Below, in pieces: positions 1 through 5,862 of a stretch of 6,952 bases of DNA; the stretch's first letter is position 1; each line of letters begins with the position of its first letter. The notes under the pieces are model-generated. The model was not told the origin of the DNA and ran no database searches. It worked only from the letters and a program-made list of their open reading frames with translations. The stretch is from the NCBI GenBank assembly GCA_020697635.1, contig JAEHCT010000066.1:1-6952 (forward strand). Direction: 5' to 3'. Position numbers and translations under genes: made by a program. Origin of the DNA: Candidatus Bathyarchaeota archaeon (GTDB taxonomy: Archaea > Thermoproteota > Bathyarchaeia > TCS64).

Positions 1-78
1 CGATGCGTGGATGCTGGTTTGGGTTGGTGGTTTTAGATACTGTTGTTTTCTGGGGTGATGGGGTTAGGCTCTGTTGCC

Positions 79-116
79 CCACGAAGCCTGACAACTTTTC
101 TTGTCAAGTTTCGTGG
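79..116. promoter_or_regulatory. 38-bp near-palindrome, candidate operator or hairpin
   Basis: The outer arms CCACGAA (79-85) and TTCGTGG (110-116) and the inner arms TGACAA (89-94) and TTGTCA (101-106) are exact reverse complements sharing one centre. Between them are three positions per side giving one more pair, one G-T wobble and one mismatch. The six-base centre is CTTTTC. The element lies just upstream of the TATA-like element of the winged-helix gene at 168, where an operator for a dimeric regulator, possibly autoregulatory, would sit. A hairpin ending an upstream transcript is the main alternative. The symmetry is seen directly; the function is inferred. Confidence 0.55.
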
Positions 117-117
117 T

Positions 118-133
118 TCAAATAGCCTTAAAA
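118..133 (+). promoter_or_regulatory. Probable archaeal promoter (BRE/TATA-like) for the winged-helix gene
   Basis: An A/T-rich stretch contains CCTTAAAA (126-133), preceded by a purine/A-rich CAAAT that could act as the BRE. The usual 22-27 nt from TATA to start site would place transcription start near 152-160, giving a leader of only about 10-15 nt before ATG 168. No good Shine-Dalgarno precedes that ATG, which fits a short-leader or leaderless archaeal message. The box is not a perfect TATA consensus. Confidence 0.4.
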
Positions 134-167
134 CCGTGGCTCTCATGCTTTTCTCCAGTGGAAAAAC

Positions 168-743
168 ATGAAAAACGATTGGAATGAGCTTGACGACCTG
201 GTGATAAAGGCGCTGTCCAGCCCGGAGCGTAAGAACATACTGAGGATCGTGGGCGGCTACCCCGAGGGCGTGAACTACACGGGCATCCTAGGGGAGACGA
301 TGCTGAGCACGGGCAGGCTCAACTACCACCTGGGGGAGCTCGACGGCTTCCTGGAGAAGGACGAGGAGCGGCGGTACAGGTTGACGGAGCTTGGCAGGAA
401 GGCTGTGGCGGTGCTTGAGTTCATCAAGGAGGACATGGACACCAGCGTCCTGGAGACCCTGAACACCAGGAAGGCGCAGCGGCTCAGGTGGATCAGACGG
501 CGGATGGACATGGGGTTCATCGTGGCCGGCGCCGTGTTGCTTGGCGTCACCGGGTTGATGGGTTACTTCACTTACATCGAGCGGGACCCTGTGCTCGCGG
601 CGTTCACCCCCGTCTGGGGGCTGATGTCGGTGGGGTTGATCTTCCTGATGGACAGGTCGCGGAAGAGGGACCCTGAGCGGGTTCTGTGGGCCGTGGAGTG
701 GCTTGAGTGGAGGCTCCTCGGAGGCTACAAGGAGAGAAGATGA
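168..743 (+). CDS. Membrane-anchored winged-helix transcriptional regulator
   Basis: This 191-aa protein begins with a winged helix-turn-helix domain (about residues 7-90). The segment ALSSPERKNILRIV is the typical first helix of ArsR/HTH_20-type archaeal regulators. STGRLNYHLGELDGF (about 47-61) is the recognition-helix region, and a basic RRYRLTELG forms the wing. A charged linker (95-113) leads to two hydrophobic segments, about 115-136 and 142-161, likely transmembrane helices, with a basic C-terminal tail. This architecture suggests a one-component regulator tethered to the inner face of the membrane. No ligand domain is visible, so the signal is unknown. The ATG start follows a TATA-like element and has no clear ribosome site. 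It stands alone, divided from the hydrogenase operon by a small gene on its own strand, so a link to hydrogenase control is only possible. The palindrome at 79-116 is a candidate autoregulatory site. Confidence 0.85.
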   Translation: MKNDWNELDDLVIKALSSPERKNILRIVGGYPEGVNYTGILGETMLSTGRLNYHLGELDGFLEKDEERRYRLTELGRKAVAVLEFIKEDMDTSVLETLNTRKAQRLRWIRRRMDMGFIVAGAVLLGVTGLMGYFTYIERDPVLAAFTPVWGLMSVGLIFLMDRSRKRDPERVLWAVEWLEWRLLGGYKERR

Positions 744-991
744 ATAACCATATTCGATAGAAATGAAATTTGTTACATATCATCGTGTTGCCTCTGACTT
801 ATAAGGGGCATATAGGGGTGGACACCAAACCCCATAACAGTGTTTTCAGAAGATCAGGTTCCGACTAGGGTAAGATACCACTCAAGTTCTGGTCAATTGT
901 ACCCGGCGAAAGAGCCATCAACCCTAGCCACAACGCCGGCATGCCTTCAAAGATATATAACCCATAAATCCGGTGTATCATTGGTGGTTTA
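744..991. other. Intergenic region with two TATA-like elements and two inverted repeats
   Basis: This 248-bp gap is clearly more AT-rich than the flanking genes. It holds a TATA-like element TTATAA at 799-804 and another (ATATATAA) at 953-960. It also holds a small inverted repeat GGGGT/ACCCC (815-819, 829-833) and a 6-bp inverted repeat CCGGCG/CGCCGG (903-908, 934-939). A GTG-started frame from 840 to 1022 is open, but its codons do not match the neighbours and it overlaps the better frame at 992-1309. I find no tRNA, no rRNA and no convincing C/D-box RNA. The region may start a short non-coding RNA near 826, but I cannot show it. Confidence 0.4.
945..960 (+). promoter_or_regulatory. TATA promoter for the coiled-coil gene
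   Basis: ATATATAA at 953-960, preceded by TTCAAAG (a plausible BRE), is the best TATA box in the window. The standard spacing predicts transcription start near 978-984. That is about 10 nt before the proposed CTG start at 992, with GGTGG (983-987) between them as a possible ribosome site. Confidence 0.6.
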
Positions 992-1309
992 CTGTCAGAG
1001 GACTCTCCGTGGGAAGACCTGAAGCACAGCGACTACCGCGCCCTCCTCGACGAGGCTAAGAGCCAGCTCAGGAGCATAGACGCCCAGATAGAGGGCATAC
1101 AGAGGATAAGCAACGTCATACTCATCAAGAAGAGCCAGAGCGAGCTCTACAGGGTCTCCGACGACCTCCCCCTGGAGATGAGCGTCGCCCTCATGGAGAT
1201 CGCCAACGGCCTAAAAGACGGCCTCATGAACGTGGAGAGAACCCTGACGCGGCTGGAGACGCGGCTAGACATGCTCCAGGACGGCGAAATCAAAGAGCGG
1301 CACAGATAG
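992..1309 (+). CDS. Small coiled-coil-like protein, start codon non-canonical or frame damaged
   Basis: A frame open from 968 to TAG at 1307-1309 carries the same GC-rich codon use as the operon (AGC, CTC, ATA, AGG, GAG). It encodes a soluble, highly charged helical protein. Heptad-like hydrophobic spacing is seen in two blocks, about residues 17-48 and 61-97 (for example LMNVERTLTRLETRLDMLQ), split by a DDLPLE turn. From 968 to 1019 the frame contains no ATG, GTG or TTG; the first ATG falls about 62 codons in. I propose CTG at 992, giving a natural-looking N-terminus (M)SEDSPWEDLKHSDY of a 105-aa protein, with GGTGG four bases upstream and a TATA box at 953-960. ATT at 980, or a sequencing indel or substitution near 985-992, are alternatives. 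I do not recognise the family; a two-helix oligomerising or scaffold protein is a guess. It converges on the hydrogenase operon with only 9 bp between stop codons. Confidence 0.65.
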   Translation: MSEDSPWEDLKHSDYRALLDEAKSQLRSIDAQIEGIQRISNVILIKKSQSELYRVSDDLPLEMSVALMEIANGLKDGLMNVERTLTRLETRLDMLQDGEIKERHR

Positions 1310-1318
1310 AAAAAGGGG
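1310..1318 (-). terminator. Poly-T terminator of the hydrogenase operon
   Basis: Directly after the TAA stop of the ferredoxin gene the minus strand reads CCCCTTTTTCTAT, with five T at 1314-1310. T-runs without a strong hairpin are the known archaeal termination signal. The run touches the stop codon of the convergent coiled-coil gene, so the two transcripts probably overlap at their 3' ends. Confidence 0.5.
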
Positions 1319-1648
1319 TTAGGCCTCGAAGACCTTCTTCTCCAGCCTGTAACCCGGCGGCTGGACGTTGTCCAGCGGCGTTATGGCCTCATGCATGCAG
1401 CTCCTCACACACAGGTGGCAGTAGATGCACCTGTAGGGGTCCCACTCTATGCGCTTGCCTTCGACGTCCACCTCGATGGCCCCCGACGGGCACAGCCGCT
1501 CACAGTCTTGGCACTGGTCGCACTTCGACATGTCGAAGCTGATCTCGCCCCTGGTGCCTGGTACGTGCTCCGGCTTCTCGAAGGGGTACCTGACCGTCGC
1601 GGGCTTGCCGAGGAGGTTCTCCAGTATGTTACCCAGGAACCGGGGCAT
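1319..1648 (-). CDS. echF: Ech-type hydrogenase ferredoxin subunit, 2x[4Fe-4S]
   Basis: This 109-aa subunit corresponds to EchF/NuoI. It carries electrons between soluble ferredoxin (or the flavin subunit) and the small subunit at the cytoplasmic face of the membrane. Two classical cluster motifs are present: C43-x2-C46-x2-C49-x3-C53-P and C74-x2-C77-x2-C80-x3-C84. The second lacks the usual Pro after the last Cys (Met follows). The N-terminal 35 residues, with RYPFEKPEHVPGTRG, match the surface-binding extension typical of EchF/NuoI. The length is normal for the short Ech form. ATG 1648 directly follows the TAG stop of the large-subunit gene, and GGAGG (1661-1657) lies 8 nt upstream. It is the last gene of the operon. 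The gene symbol rests on gene order and domain type, not on a database match. Confidence 0.9.
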   Translation of the reverse strand: MPRFLGNILENLLGKPATVRYPFEKPEHVPGTRGEISFDMSKCDQCQDCERLCPSGAIEVDVEGKRIEWDPYRCIYCHLCVRSCMHEAITPLDNVQPPGYRLEKKVFEA

Positions 1649-2761
1649 CTAGGCCGCCTCCTCAACGTATGTGACGCGCTCGGTGCAGCTCATGCAAGGG
1701 TCTATGCTGTGGACGATGGTGGGTATGTCCGCCACATCGTGGCCGATCAGCATCTGGAGCAGAGGCGGTATGTTGGGCAGCGTCGGGGTCCTGATCCTGC
1801 ACCTCTCCAGGTGGATCGTCCCGTTCCCCACGCCGTAGTAGAAGCACTCGCCCCTGGGCTGCTCGGAGCGAACCATAGCGACGCCGTCCGGGAACCCTTC
1901 GTTCTTCTCCACCAGCGGCCCCTCCGACAGCTGATCTATGGCCCTCTTGACGAGGTCGATGCTCTGGTAGGTCTCGTCCAGCCGTACCATGGCCCGCGAG
2001 TAGCTGTCGCAGCCGTCGTGGGTGACCGGCTCGAAGTCGAGCTCGCCGTACACCCCGTAGCCGTTGCTCCTCATGTCCCGGGGGACGCCGCTGCCCCTGA
2101 TGACCGGGCCCACCGCGCCCAGGTGGACGGCGTCCTTCTTGGGGAGTATGCCCTTGCCTACGGTCTTCTCCCGGAACGCCACGTCCTTGACGAAGACGTG
2201 TCCCCAGTCGTCGACCTCCTTCCTGAGGCGGTCCATGTCCCCTAGGTACCTGTCTCGGAGCCTCTCGTCCAAGTCCTTGCTGACGCCGCCTATGACTGTG
2301 GTGCCCATGTGTATCCTGTGTCCGTTGGTAGCCTCTGTCAGCTCCAGCACGATCTCTCTGTCCCGCCAGATCTTCATGAAGAGGCTCTCGAACCCTATGC
2401 TCTCCGCGAAGAGGCCCAGCCAGAGCAGGTGGCTCTGCAGCCTGGCCACCTCCGCCCAGATGGTGCGCAGGTACCTGGCGCGTATGGGAACCTCGGTGCC
2501 CGTCAGCTTCTCTATGAGCCTCGCGTAGGTCTGGCCGTGTATCACGTTGCAGATGCCGCAGATCCTCTCGCAGAGGTAGATGTTCCTCCTGTAGTCGTTC
2601 AGCTCCATGGCTCTCTCTATACCACGGTGGACGTACCCTATGTTGGGGAGCACGTCCACTATCTTCTCCTCGTCGACGTAGAACTGCAGCTGTATGGGCT
2701 CCGGCAGCACGGGGTGCTGCGGCCCGAACGGTATCATGGTAAGCTTCTGTCTCTCACTCAT
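1649..2761 (-). CDS. echE: Group 4 [NiFe] hydrogenase large (catalytic) subunit, EchE/NuoD-like
   Basis: This 370-aa protein is the NiFe-site subunit, which reduces protons or oxidises H2 on the cytoplasmic side of a membrane complex. Both metal-binding motifs are intact: C68-G-I-C71 in ERICGICNVIH, and C356-M-S-C359 in DPCMSCTER near the C-terminus. Complex I NuoD lacks these cysteines, so this is a hydrogenase and not a Nuo subunit. Other family landmarks are the N-terminal PFGPQHPVLPEP and GYVHRGIE, and the internal GAVGPVIRGSGVPRD. Length is usual for Ech-type subunits. After the second CxxC only about 11 residues remain, ending in EEAA. I prefer ATG 2761 over GTG 2770: GGAGGT (2776-2771) abuts the GTG but is 9 nt from the ATG. 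The ATG start overlaps the upstream fusion gene by 8 bp, implying translational coupling. Maturation by a C-terminal protease is not evident from the sequence, as in several group 4 enzymes. Confidence 0.94.
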   Translation of the reverse strand: MSERQKLTMIPFGPQHPVLPEPIQLQFYVDEEKIVDVLPNIGYVHRGIERAMELNDYRRNIYLCERICGICNVIHGQTYARLIEKLTGTEVPIRARYLRTIWAEVARLQSHLLWLGLFAESIGFESLFMKIWRDREIVLELTEATNGHRIHMGTTVIGGVSKDLDERLRDRYLGDMDRLRKEVDDWGHVFVKDVAFREKTVGKGILPKKDAVHLGAVGPVIRGSGVPRDMRSNGYGVYGELDFEPVTHDGCDSYSRAMVRLDETYQSIDLVKRAIDQLSEGPLVEKNEGFPDGVAMVRSEQPRGECFYYGVGNGTIHLERCRIRTPTLPNIPPLLQMLIGHDVADIPTIVHSIDPCMSCTERVTYVEEAA

Positions 2762-4562
2762 TCCAGTCACACCTCCAGCAGCGGCCCGCCTCGCAGGTCG
2801 CCGCGCACTCCTCCAGAGTCTCCTCGAACTCCACGAAGCTCTTCACCCGCTCCTCCGGGTCGAGCTCGGGTATCTCGGCCTGGTGTCTGCCCCGGATGTC
2901 GTCGAGGTCCGCCTGCCTCGCCACGAACTCGCCCTGATCCGGCTCGGGCTCGCCTAGGCCGTCGCCGCCGAGGTACCTGTCGATAGATGAAGCGGCCTTC
3001 CTGCCGTCCCTGAGAGCCGATATGACGTTCGAGGTGCCGAACGCCGCGTCGCCGCCTGCGTAGACGCCTTCCCTGCTCGTCCCGTAGTCGTCGTCTATCT
3101 CTATGTTGCCTCTGCGGGCGACTTCGACGCCGAAGCCCGGGGGCACTAGGACGTTGTAGCCGATGGCCGCTATCACGGTGTCGGCCTCGATGAAGCCGGG
3201 CGGCCCCTCCATGGGCATCGGCCGTCTCCTCCCTGACTCGTCTGGCTCCCCCGGTACCATGTACTGGTACTCGATCCTCAGGGGCTTGCCCGGGTGGATC
3301 ACTATCTGGGTGCTCAGGAAGTCGAAGTCGATCCCCTCCTCGACGGCGCCGTGGACCTCGTGGAGGCTCGCCGGCATCTCGCCCTCGGTCCGCCTGTAGA
3401 AGACGGTCACATCTTCGGCTCCGAGGCGCTTCGCCGTCCTCGCGGAGTCCATGGCGCTGTTGCCGCCGCCGATGACTACAACCCTCCTGCCCAGGTCCGG
3501 GGTCTCGTCTCTGACGTTGACGGCGGTGAGCAGGTCTATGAAGCTGATGACTCCCTCGCTGTCCTCGCCCTCGCAGCGAAGGCCGTTACACCTCTCGGCG
3601 CCTATGCTCAGGAAGCACGCGTCGTATCCCTCCGCCATGAGGTCGTCGAGGCTCGTCACCTCGCATCCGATCTTCACCTCGACCCCAGCCTCCGCCAGCC
3701 GGGCGTCGATCTCCTCCCCCATCACGTCCTTGGGGAGCCTGTACTTGGGGATGCCCCACAGCATCGCGCCTCCGAGAGACTTCCCCTTCTCGTGGAGGGT
3801 GACGCCGTGGCCCAGCATCCCCAAGTAGTAGGCGGCGGACACACCTGTCGGTCCGCCGCCGACCACCGCTACACGTCTTCCTGTGGGGGGTTTACGCTCG
3901 ACATCCCTCTGGAGGCCTCCATGCTTCTCCTTGAAGGCGTCGGCAGCGTAGCGTTTCAGCAGCCGTATCTGTATGGGCTTGGTCTCGAGCTCCTGACGGC
4001 AGCCCTCCTGGCACGGCGCGAAGCACGCCCTGCCGAGGATCGCCGGGAGCGGTGCCTGCTCTATTATGGTGTCGTAGGCTCCCTCGGCGTCGCCCCGCTC
4101 CACCTGCCTGACGTACCTGGGTACGTCCACCATGGCGGGGCACTCCTCCCGGCACTTCCCGAGCTTACGCATAATGGGCGGCAAGGGGCCCTCGGCGGGC
4201 TTCAGCAGCGTCGACGGCGACGCCTCGACCTTCAGCATCTTGCCGCCGAAGTCGACGGCCAGGCCCTTGAACTCGACCCCGAACAGGTCCTGGCACTCGT
4301 TCTCGGCGATGAAAGCCACCAGGTACTCTCCCGTGATGCTCTGAACGGGCTCGCCCCGCGGTGTCTTAAGGTAGAGGTTCTCGACCCTGTCGTTCACCTC
4401 GAAGTGATAGATGACCTCCAACTTGTCACCCATGTCCCGCGTCGTAACTGTGATGAACCGGGCTCCTCTCTCCTTCATCTCCCGAACCTTGGGGAGAAGA
4501 GATTCCTCGGTCACATGCACCTCGTCGGTTGTCCCTGTCTCGGTTAACTCCTGTACCACCAT
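2754..4562 (-). CDS. EchD/NuoC domain fused to GltD/NfnL-type FAD-NAD(P) oxidoreductase
   Basis: This 602-aa fusion has three parts. Residues about 14-118 are an EchD/NuoC (30-kDa) domain, with VQSITGEYLVAFIAENECQDLFGVEFKG matching the family's conserved PSI-TG and E-x-DLFG-x-F-G region. Residues about 130-215 resemble the N-terminal iron-sulfur helical domain of GltD, with C137-x3-C141-P and GRAC180-x3-C184-x3-C188. Residues about 228-530 form a two-dinucleotide-binding domain. FAD site: VAVVGGGPTG (231-240) with E258. NAD(P) site: VVVIGGGNSA (361-370), with YRR at 389-391 suggesting NADPH. The closing FAD motif is YAGGDAAFGTSN at 501-512. A C-terminal tail adds C586-x3-C590-x4-C595-x2-C598, enough for one more cluster. 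GltD's usual early CxxCGxPxC is missing. In the operon it holds the echD position between small and large subunits, starting 2 nt after the small-subunit stop with GAGGAGG 10 nt upstream. Inference: it links the hydrogenase to NAD(P)H, possibly with ferredoxin as a second partner. Confidence 0.92.
   Translation of the reverse strand: MVVQELTETGTTDEVHVTEESLLPKVREMKERGARFITVTTRDMGDKLEVIYHFEVNDRVENLYLKTPRGEPVQSITGEYLVAFIAENECQDLFGVEFKGLAVDFGGKMLKVEASPSTLLKPAEGPLPPIMRKLGKCREECPAMVDVPRYVRQVERGDAEGAYDTIIEQAPLPAILGRACFAPCQEGCRQELETKPIQIRLLKRYAADAFKEKHGGLQRDVERKPPTGRRVAVVGGGPTGVSAAYYLGMLGHGVTLHEKGKSLGGAMLWGIPKYRLPKDVMGEEIDARLAEAGVEVKIGCEVTSLDDLMAEGYDACFLSIGAERCNGLRCEGEDSEGVISFIDLLTAVNVRDETPDLGRRVVVIGGGNSAMDSARTAKRLGAEDVTVFYRRTEGEMPASLHEVHGAVEEGIDFDFLSTQIVIHPGKPLRIEYQYMVPGEPDESGRRRPMPMEGPPGFIEADTVIAAIGYNVLVPPGFGVEVARRGNIEIDDDYGTSREGVYAGGDAAFGTSNVISALRDGRKAASSIDRYLGGDGLGEPEPDQGEFVARQADLDDIRGRHQAEIPELDPEERVKSFVEFEETLEECAATCEAGRCWRCDWNE
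2771..2776 (-). promoter_or_regulatory. Ribosome binding site deciding the echE start
   Basis: On the minus strand GGAGGT is immediately followed by GTG (2770) and lies nine bases before ATG (2761). Only the ATG has workable spacing, so the large subunit should begin MSERQK. The site lies within the last codons of the preceding fusion gene. Confidence 0.7.
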
Positions 4563-4564
4563 CG

Positions 4565-5005
4565 CTACTCGTCCTCCTCAGGCGCCTCGCCCGCCAGCTT
4601 TTTCATCGCCAGCACGACTCCGTCGATGATCTGCTCGGGCCTCGCTGCGCACCCTGGGACGTAGACGTCCACGGGGACCACCTTGTTCACCCCGCCCAGG
4701 ATGTTGGGGCAGTTGTGGAAGATGCCGCCGGTGCAGGCGCACGTCCCCACGGCGATTACCATCTTGGGGTCGGGCACCTCCTCGTAGAGGTCCCTTAGCA
4801 CCCGCTTGTTCTTGTGGTTGACGGGGCCCGTCAAGACCATGATGTCGGCCTGCTTGGGGTCCCCTATGTTGACTATGCCGAACCTCTCCACGTCGAACTT
4901 GGGCGTCAGCGCCGCAAGCACCTCGATGTCGCAGCCATTGCAGCCGCCGCAGTCGAAGTGCACCACCCAGAGGCTCTTGAGCCTGGCCTTCTGCACCAGA
5001 GTCAC
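4565..5005 (-). CDS. echC: Group 4 [NiFe] hydrogenase small subunit, EchC/NuoB-like
   Basis: This 146-aa subunit carries the proximal [4Fe-4S] cluster next to the NiFe site. The cluster ligands are visible: C22-N-G-C25 in CGGCNGCDIE, C89 in AVGTCACTGG, and C119 in VPGCAARPEQ. There are extra cysteines at 19, 91 and 99. CNGCDIE is the hydrogenase form rather than the adjacent Cys pair of complex I NuoB. The start is GTG 5005. Its last two bases lie in the TGA stop of the NuoH-like gene (GTGA, 4-bp overlap), and AGGAGG (5020-5015) sits 9 nt upstream. The same frame stays open through the NuoH-like gene to 5914, but that extension is an out-of-frame reading of a better gene. The C-terminal tail is acidic (EAPEEDE). 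Confidence 0.93.
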   Translation of the reverse strand: MTLVQKARLKSLWVVHFDCGGCNGCDIEVLAALTPKFDVERFGIVNIGDPKQADIMVLTGPVNHKNKRVLRDLYEEVPDPKMVIAVGTCACTGGIFHNCPNILGGVNKVVPVDVYVPGCAARPEQIIDGVVLAMKKLAGEAPEEDE

Positions 5006-5862
5006 AGTATGACGCCTCCTACAGCCAGCGCGGCCACGTTCAACAGTATCAACGCGAAGCCGACGGCCCACGTGGTCCTGAGCATACGCTGCCAGGTGAG
5101 CCGGGGGTACAGATTGTCCACCATGAGCACCACGAAGAACATGACTAGGCTGATGGCTCCCCCGATCACCGGACTGGGCGCCCAGAAGAGGCTGAGGATC
5201 ATCATCGTGGTGGCCAGCTTGGTCCAGCGGCCCAGCTCTATGAGGGCCATGGTGTACCCGCTGAACTCCGTGAAGACCCCCCTTACCAGCTCCTGGTGGG
5301 CGTGGCCCGAGACATCGAAGGGACTCTTCTTCATCTCGATTACAAGCACTATCTCCAAGGCCACTAGCGCCGCGGGCAGAACCAGCAGCAGCGGCGCCCC
5401 GTACTCGTAGATGCCCCTTATCGTGAAGCTCCCGGTGACCATGAATATCGCTGTGTAGGCTAGAAGCATCACAGGCTCGTAGCTGAGCATGGCGAGGAAC
5501 TCGCGTCTCCCGCTCAGGTAGCTGTACGGGCTCTTGGCGTCGAACGCGGCCACCGTCAGGCAGATGTCCGCCATCCCCGTCACGAACAGCACCAGCAGCA
5601 GGTTCTGCCTGAACGTCACCAGCCCCGCGGCGACGAGGGCGAAGCCCAGGTAGCCGAAGGCCAGCGCCGGCTGGAGGCTGCTGTCTATCATGACGGTCTT
5701 GCCCCAGAGCTTTAGGGCGTCGTAGAACGGCTGCGCCAGAGGCGGCCCGACTCGCTCCTGCATCCGGGCGGTGAGCTTCCTGTCCACGCCCATCAGCAGA
5801 CCTCCTATCAGCGGCGTGGCCAGAGCCAACGTCGCAGAAATCAATGTCGCTGTGTAGTCCAC
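5002..5862 (-). CDS. echB: NuoH-like membrane subunit of group 4 hydrogenase (EchB)
   Basis: This 286-aa membrane protein has about eight hydrophobic segments. It corresponds to EchB/NuoH/HyfC, the subunit that anchors the hydrogenase arm and carries the ion path next to it. Diagnostic motifs are DRKLTARMQERVGPP (27-41), GRREFLAMLSYEP (118-130) and EMKKSPFDVSGHAHQE (176-191), followed by RGVFTEFSG (194-202). The last block is the charged loop that faces the cluster chain in complex I homologues. Conserved acidic residues E36, E130, E176, E191 and E199 are candidates for proton handling. Length is close to normal (Ech and Mbh homologues are roughly 280-330 aa). The start is GTG 5862, immediately after the TAG stop of the short EchA-like gene, with GGAGGT (5875-5870) 7 nt upstream. 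Confidence 0.94.
   Translation of the reverse strand: MDYTATLISATLALATPLIGGLLMGVDRKLTARMQERVGPPLAQPFYDALKLWGKTVMIDSSLQPALAFGYLGFALVAAGLVTFRQNLLLVLFVTGMADICLTVAAFDAKSPYSYLSGRREFLAMLSYEPVMLLAYTAIFMVTGSFTIRGIYEYGAPLLLVLPAALVALEIVLVIEMKKSPFDVSGHAHQELVRGVFTEFSGYTMALIELGRWTKLATTMMILSLFWAPSPVIGGAISLVMFFVVLMVDNLYPRLTWQRMLRTTWAVGFALILLNVAALAVGGVIL
5015..5020 (-). promoter_or_regulatory. Ribosome binding site deciding the echC GTG start
   Basis: AGGAGG on the minus strand lies nine bases before GTG 5005. It lies in the last codons of the NuoH-like gene. This fixes the small-subunit start to the GTGA overlap rather than any of the far-upstream starts in the same open frame. Confidence 0.75.

Noticed and set aside
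55..91. C/D-box RNA-like pair (GTGATGG followed by CTGA)
   Set aside because: The C box is imperfect, no internal D'/C' pair is present, and the D box falls inside the palindrome arm.
3..125. 40-codon plus-strand frame starting at ATG 3
   Set aside because: Its translation is Trp/Cys-rich and unlike a natural protein, it runs through the palindrome, and codon use does not match the genes.
840..1022. 60-aa GTG-started plus-strand frame
   Set aside because: Codon choice is AT-rich and unlike the neighbours, there is no ribosome site, it crosses the TATA box at 953-960, and it overlaps the better coding frame that ends at 1309.
1391..2245. 284-aa plus-strand open frame opposite the large-subunit gene
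   Set aside because: It spans the end of the ferredoxin gene and much of the large-subunit gene in antisense, and is rich in Val/Ala/Leu/Asp/His typical of a shadow frame.
3252..3268. Inverted repeat GTACC/GGTAC
   Set aside because: It lies in the coding sequence for a Tyr-Met-Val-Pro segment of the flavin fusion and is explained by codon content.
3294..4547. 417-aa plus-strand open frame opposite the flavin fusion gene
   Set aside because: It is antisense to a gene with strong motifs. Long open antisense frames are expected at this GC content, and the translation shows no recognisable domain.
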